Shown: positions 60,107-64,000 of the stretch, in pieces | Layout of the letters: each line of letters begins with the position of its first letter | How positions within the stretch are numbered: position 1 is the first letter of the stretch | From: Sedimentimonas flavescens | GTDB lineage: Bacteria > Pseudomonadota > Alphaproteobacteria > Rhodobacterales > Rhodobacteraceae | Reading direction: 5' to 3' | NCBI RefSeq assembly: GCF_019264375.1 | Contig: NZ_JAHVAI010000002.1 | Location: forward strand, 124,001 to 188,000 | DNA: 64,000 nt | The notes under the pieces: model-generated | The model's input: the letters and a program-made list of their open reading frames with translations, nothing else | Databases searched by the model: none | What the model was told of the DNA's origin: nothing | Program-made: the position numbers and the translations under genes

Positions 60107-60423
60107 GCGCTACCCGGCACCGTGAAGGCGCGGGCCAGCAGTTGCGCGGCAGTGCGGGCGGCCTCGATCGGGCCGCCCGCGATATCCACCGCGCGCAGAT
60201 CCTCGGCGCCGCCGCGCCAGCCGCCGCCTCGCAGCCCCGCAACCAGCAGGGCAAAAACGTCGCGCGTCGAGAAAGCACCGCTCTCGAAGCGCCGAACCAG
60301 GTCGAGCAGGCTGCCCTCCCCTAGTTCGGCCTCCAGTTCGGCCAATGTGCAAAGCGTCAGCTTCGCCACATGCCGCTCACCGTCGAGCATAACCTCGACC
60401 TCTCCCGCCCACGGGTTTGCCAT
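60103..60423 (-). CDS. g10: GTA tail-assembly chaperone-like protein (g10)
   Basis: 106 residues beginning MANPWAGEVEVMLDGERHV, with LTLCTLAELEAELGEGSL and a helical C-terminus, matching the GTA gene 10 family (DUF3356). It probably acts with g10.1 as tail-length assembly chaperone ahead of the tape measure. Confidence 0.85.
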   Translation of the reverse strand: MANPWAGEVEVMLDGERHVAKLTLCTLAELEAELGEGSLLDLVRRFESGAFSTRDVFALLVAGLRGGGWRGGAEDLRAVDIAGGPIEAARTAAQLLARAFTVPGSA

Positions 60424-60430
60424 AGCTACC

Positions 60431-60844
60431 TCAGAGTGCCGTGAAGCTGAGCACGCCAGCCGAAGCCATGCTCAGCTCGTAGCTGGCCTCACCGTTATGC
60501 GCGCCCGCGTATTCCACCGAGGTGATCATGAACGGCCCCTGCACGATGCCGAAATCCGGGATGATGACCTGAAAATTCGGCACCTCGCCGTCGAAAAAGA
60601 TCTGCCGCGCGCGCTCATCAGTCGCCGCATCCTTGAACACGCCCGAGCCTGAGATCGAAGCCGATCGCACCCCTGCCCCGCCTAGCAATTCGCGCCAGCC
60701 GCCCTGGCTTTCCAGCGAGGTCACATCCACCGTTTCCGCATTGAAGCTGATGCGCGTGGCGCGCAGCCCCGCGATGGTCTCGAATTGCCCGCCTCCGTTG
60801 AGGTCAAGCTTGATCAGAAGGTCCTTGCCGTTCTGCGCCACCAT
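60431..60844 (-). CDS. g9: GTA major tail protein (g9)
   Basis: 137 residues of the TP901-1 major tail family: MVAQNGKDLLIKLDLNGGG, the VDVTSLESQGGWRELLGGAG core and the SASISGSGVFKDAATDE region. It polymerises as the tail tube. A 71-base gap separates it from g8. Confidence 0.9.
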   Translation of the reverse strand: MVAQNGKDLLIKLDLNGGGQFETIAGLRATRISFNAETVDVTSLESQGGWRELLGGAGVRSASISGSGVFKDAATDERARQIFFDGEVPNFQVIIPDFGIVQGPFMITSVEYAGAHNGEASYELSMASAGVLSFTAL

Positions 60845-60915
60845 GGCCGAAGTCTCCTAGATAACGTGAATAATGCTGCCCGTTCGGGGCAAATCCGAAG
60901 GCGGGACGGCGGGCC

Positions 60916-61323
60916 TCAGCCCTCGACCCGCGCGCGGAAGGTCAGATCGATGCGCCGCGTGTTACCCTTCTCGACGCGCCGGGCTTTGGCCCGGACGAAC
61001 CACAAGGCCACCAGCGCGCCGCGCTCAAGAACCAGCGCCGCATCGCTCAGCGCGTCCGAGATCGCCGCCGCGATCTCCTTGGCTCCATGAAACCCGGCCT
61101 CGCCGGTCACGACCGACACGACAAAATCATGCGTGGCGCCCGCGCCGGTCATGTCCGAGGCATCCTGCACATCCTCGGGGCCAAGCGTGACATAGGTCAT
61201 CGGCGCTTCGCCGGGTGGCACAGCGTCATAGACCGCACCGCCGACCAGGGCCGACACGCCGGGATCGGCCAGCAGGCGCTGATAGATCGCGGCCTGAAGC
61301 GCTGCGGAGATTGCGTAGCTCAT
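60916..61323 (-). CDS. g8: GTA tail terminator-like protein, DUF3168 (g8)
   Basis: 135 residues with the DUF3168 pattern LQAAIYQRLLADPGVSALVGG and VYDAVPPGEAPMTYVTLG, related to tail-completion proteins at the head-tail joint. Four-base overlap with g7. Confidence 0.9.
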   Translation of the reverse strand: MSYAISAALQAAIYQRLLADPGVSALVGGAVYDAVPPGEAPMTYVTLGPEDVQDASDMTGAGATHDFVVSVVTGEAGFHGAKEIAAAISDALSDAALVLERGALVALWFVRAKARRVEKGNTRRIDLTFRARVEG

Positions 61324-61655
61324 GCGACCACCTCCTCGCGGGCGAAACAGACCAGATAGCGTTGCGCCGGGTCGGCATCGGCCACGGACAGGATACGAAA
61401 CACCCGCGCGCCCTCGCGAAACCGCTGATCCGGGCGCGGTCGGCGCGGACTGGTTACTGGCGCGGCGCGTACCACGATCCGATAGGGCACCGAGGCCAGT
61501 GTGACCGCCTCACCGGAGCGCTCATTGCCCGTTCCAGCCGTCACCTGCGCCCAGAGATCGCCAAGGCGCACCCAGTCAAGGCGATGCCCTCCGCCGCCAT
61601 CCGGGCTACGCTGCGCCTCTTCCAGAACCAGCTTGCGATTGAGAAACGGGGTCAT
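61320..61655 (-). CDS. g7: GTA head-tail adaptor (g7)
   Basis: 111 residues of the phage head-tail joining family: LNRKLVLEEAQRSPDGGGG, VRLGDLWAQVTAGTG and a C-terminal beta region RVFRILSVADADP. Four-base overlaps on both sides. Confidence 0.9.
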   Translation of the reverse strand: MTPFLNRKLVLEEAQRSPDGGGGHRLDWVRLGDLWAQVTAGTGNERSGEAVTLASVPYRIVVRAAPVTSPRRPRPDQRFREGARVFRILSVADADPAQRYLVCFAREEVVA

Positions 61656-62245
61656 GCGCGCCCTCCCAGAACCCTCACGGTGCGCCAGCGCTCGATCAAC
61701 GAAGCGACACCAAACGGCATCGCGTCCCCCCCGGCGCCGGTATCATGGCGGCGCTCGAAATACTGCGCCGCCAGCAGCATGACCGCCTGCATCAGATCGG
61801 CCGGAAGCTCATCCCACCCCGCGCCGAACCCTGCGGCAAAACAGATCTCGACCACGCCCCCACGTGGGATCGGCGGCAGGCTGCTCGCGACCGCCTCTAG
61901 CCTGGGGCGCCCCATATCGGGCACCAGACGGCACGCGGTCGAAACCTCGACAACCGCGCCTTCGGTATCGACCAAATGCACCGAATGCAGCGCCCCAACC
62001 GGCGCGACGGGCAGCGGCTGGCTGATGCCATCCCGCCAGTCCGAGAGCGTCAGCACGAAATCGCGGGTCAGAAGCGCCTTCGCGATCCGCCCTTCGATCG
62101 CCGCGATAGCCGCCCGTAGATAGGCCTCCAGCGCGGCATCCTCCGCCTCGAGATCGGAAAACCCGCTCCCCAGTTGTAGATGGTCGCGAAACGCGGCCAT
62201 CGGCAGTGTCGCCGCGGCCACCACCGTCACTTCTTTCAACATCAT
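61652..62245 (-). CDS. g6: GTA head-tail connector (g6)
   Basis: 197 residues from the tandem ATGATG at 62245, behind GGAG. DAALEAYLRAAIAAIEGRIAK and PADLMQAVMLLAAQYFERRHD are helices of the gp6-like/phiE125 gp8 connector family. A 183-base gap precedes it, holding no gene but a CTCCC/GGGAG-type hairpin near 62309-62335; this could set lower expression relative to the capsid gene. Confidence 0.88.
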   Translation of the reverse strand: MMLKEVTVVAAATLPMAAFRDHLQLGSGFSDLEAEDAALEAYLRAAIAAIEGRIAKALLTRDFVLTLSDWRDGISQPLPVAPVGALHSVHLVDTEGAVVEVSTACRLVPDMGRPRLEAVASSLPPIPRGGVVEICFAAGFGAGWDELPADLMQAVMLLAAQYFERRHDTGAGGDAMPFGVASLIERWRTVRVLGGRA

Positions 62246-62428
62246 GAAAATACTCCGAAAGTCGCATGGGCCCCCGCGGCGCGCGGCCACGGGGATCGGA
62301 CGCAGGCCCTCCCGCCGCCGCTCGGACGGAGGGAGCAGCTAGGCGACGACGGTCAAACCCGCGCCCGCCCGAAGCCGGTTTCTCGGCTCAGGGGTGCCCG
62401 GTCTCCCGCGCACCCAGCTTCGCGCCCC

Positions 62429-63625
62429 TTACGAGGCGGCGAATTTCAGCAGCTTGATCGCTGCGAAGTCGCTCACATCGCCGCCGACACGCTTCGAGGC
62501 GTAGAACAGCACATGCGGCTTGGCCGAGAAGGGATCGCGCAGAACGCGCAGATCGGGGCGCTCGGCGATGGTGTAGCCATTCTTGAAATCGCCGAAGGCA
62601 ATTGCTTGAGCACCCGAGGCGATGTCCGGCATGTCCTCGGCGATCAGCACCGGATAACCCATGAGGCGCGCCGGCTCGCCCGCCTGCAGGCCGTCCGACC
62701 ACAGAAAGCGGCCATCGGCGTCCTTCATCTTGCGCACCGCACCGGCGGTTTTCGAGTTCATCACGAAGGTCGCATTGGCGCGGTATTCGGCGTCGAGCGC
62801 ATAGACGAGGTCCACGATCGCGTCCGAGGCGTTCAGCGCGGCGAAGTCGCCATCGGCGCCGGTCGCCACATAGCCAAGCGAACCCCAGGCCCAGGCATCA
62901 TTCGCGACCGACGCATGGTTGAGGAAGCCGGTGGGCTTGTCCACACCGTTGCCATTGACGAACGCCGCTGCCTCGGCACGGGCGAACTTGTCCGCAATGC
63001 GCCCCGCCAGCCAGCTTTCGATATCGAAGGCACTGTCGTCGAGCAGCCGCTGCGAGGCCTTCGGCATCGCCGACAGCTCATGCAGCGGGATCGAGATCCG
63101 GTCGATCTGCGGCGTGCCCGTCTCGGTCAGCGTCGCGGTCTCGGTCGCCCAACCCGAGCCCATCTCGGTATGATCGACCAGCACGTCGAACGAGGTCGCC
63201 TCGACATTGACCACATTCGCGATCTGACGGATCGAGGCGGTGGCCTTCAGCACACCGCGGATCGTCTCGGAGGTCTGCGGGTCCACGAGGTAACCGCCCT
63301 CAGCCGAAACCGAGGTGTTCAGCGCCTTGCCTTCCATCACAAGGCCACGCAGCGCATCATCGTCGCCCGAGCGCAGATAGGCCGCGAAGGCCTTCTGATG
63401 CGGCGCCTCTTCGGTGGCGGCGACAGAAAGGGCGGGACGCCCGGCGAAAGTCTTGGTCTGCAGCATGGTCAAACGCTCATCCTGTTGTTGCATCTTCGTC
63501 TTCACTTCATCCTGAAAGCTTTTGATCTCTTTCAGGAAACCGGCCAGCGCGGTCTTCACCTCGGTCGCCGGGGCGGGGCCGTCGGACAGACCCGTCCCGG
63601 CCCGAGCCTTGCACTCGGTCTTCAT
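62429..63625 (-). CDS. g5: GTA major capsid protein, HK97 fold (g5)
   Basis: 398 residues from MKTECKARAG at 63625; the longer open frame upstream overlaps g4 and lacks homology. The first about 105 residues are a coiled-coil delta domain (FLKEIKSFQDEVKTKMQQQDE) to be removed by the g4 protease. The rest is an HK97-type capsid: EGGYLVDPQTSETI, LHELSAMPKASQRLLDDSAFD, and the C-terminal FYASKRVGGDVSDFAAIKLL. Confidence 0.94.
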   Translation of the reverse strand: MKTECKARAGTGLSDGPAPATEVKTALAGFLKEIKSFQDEVKTKMQQQDERLTMLQTKTFAGRPALSVAATEEAPHQKAFAAYLRSGDDDALRGLVMEGKALNTSVSAEGGYLVDPQTSETIRGVLKATASIRQIANVVNVEATSFDVLVDHTEMGSGWATETATLTETGTPQIDRISIPLHELSAMPKASQRLLDDSAFDIESWLAGRIADKFARAEAAAFVNGNGVDKPTGFLNHASVANDAWAWGSLGYVATGADGDFAALNASDAIVDLVYALDAEYRANATFVMNSKTAGAVRKMKDADGRFLWSDGLQAGEPARLMGYPVLIAEDMPDIASGAQAIAFGDFKNGYTIAERPDLRVLRDPFSAKPHVLFYASKRVGGDVSDFAAIKLLKFAAS

Positions 63626-63657
63626 CGTCACTCGATCTCCATGGGTATGAGCCGGGC

Positions 63658-64000
63658 TTATCGCCGGGCCAGTTCCGCCGCAGCGCCGTTCAGCGCCTCG
63701 ACCATCTCGCGCCAGGTCTCGGGGTCGGGGCTGTCGCCCTTCGCCGCAACCCGCGCTTCGCGAAGCATCGGGAAGGTCACCAGCGAGACCTCCCAAAGCT
63801 CCAGTTCCGCAAGCAGCCGCTGGCCCTTTGCGTCCTTCTGGGCGCTGACCGTGCGATAGCCGATCGACAGCCCGTCAATCGCCCCCGCGCCGATCAATGC
63901 CGCCGCCTCGCGCGCACGCTCCACATCCAGCAAGAGCCGCCCTTTGACATAAAGCCCACGCGCGTCCTCGCGGATCTCGTCCCACACGCCGATCGGCTGG
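63658..64000 (-). CDS. g4: GTA prohead protease (g4), 5' end beyond the window
   Basis: The frame is open to the right edge, with QPIG upstream of VWDEIREDARGLYVKG; the N-terminus with the catalytic His is outside. The Ser of the protease triad is in DGLSIGYRT. It matures the HK97-type capsid. A GTG within the visible part is not the start, because conserved sequence continues upstream. Confidence 0.9.
   Translation of the reverse strand, partial: QPIGVWDEIREDARGLYVKGRLLLDVERAREAAALIGAGAIDGLSIGYRTVSAQKDAKGQRLLAELELWEVSLVTFPMLREARVAAKGDSPDPETWREMVEALNGAAAELARR

Noticed and set aside
53326-64000. Ordinary prophage
   Set aside because: Gene order and sizes follow the RcGTA cluster and no integrase, repressor, replication or lysis genes are seen. 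The part beyond the right edge remains unseen.

Overview
The window reads as a high-GC chromosome segment of an alphaproteobacterium of the family Rhodobacteraceae (Rhodobacter/Roseobacter/Paracoccus type). The evidence is a gene transfer agent (GTA) structural cluster in the order known from Rhodobacter capsulatus, a CckA-type hybrid kinase with a CtrA-type box, a GTTC-N7-GTTC SOS box at recA, an E1-beta pyruvate dehydrogenase subunit carrying its own lipoyl domain, and citramalate synthase. Nearly all of the window is coding. I see no tRNA, rRNA, CRISPR array, insertion sequence or integrase.

Layout. 0-9 kb (mostly minus strand): end of a squalene/phytoene synthase-family gene, cimA, cysS, a class II glutamine amidotransferase, a DUF1330 protein, alaS and recA. 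9-16.8 kb: a sulfotransferase-like protein divergent from recA, cckA, an RsmB-type rRNA methyltransferase, a TadE/TadG-like pair and guaB. 16.9-24.2 kb: a TDT-family carrier, a ureohydrolase, an acyltransferase, a possible 41-residue membrane protein, a FadL-type porin, a DMT exporter, a P-loop protein and metA. 24.2-30.5 kb: a candidate structured RNA, a membrane-anchored glutamate-synthase-like flavoprotein, a DUF475 membrane protein, DUF1499, agmatinase, an Rrf2 Fe-S regulator, a small Gln-rich ORF behind a perfect palindrome, a TfoX C-terminal-domain protein and ndk. 30.8-43.2 kb: ABC-F ATPase, ferric-iron binding protein, nucleoside hydrolase, selO, two YjdF/DUF2238-like membrane proteins, an endonuclease/phosphatase-fold protein, a second DMT exporter, eno, DUF4405 and anmK. 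43.2-53.2 kb: tyrS, two cyclophilins, pgk, class I aldolase, an FtsB-like protein, pdhA-pdhB-pdhC and cysE. 53.3-64 kb: GTA genes g15 back to g4 on the minus strand, running off the right edge at g4.

How it fits together. Lower glycolysis and its exit are concentrated here (class I aldolase, pgk, eno, pdhABC). LacI-type operator-like palindromes lie before eno and the aldolase gene, and another near-perfect palindrome lies before pdhA. The GTA genes share the window with two of their known upstream controllers in R. capsulatus: CckA (phosphorelay to CtrA) and the SOS system, represented by the recA SOS box. A full TTAA-N7-TTAA box before cckA suggests CtrA feedback on its own kinase. The most open items are the intergenic RNA candidate at 24.2-24.4 kb, the small ORFs at 19.85 and 29.57 kb, and several unassigned palindromic operators.
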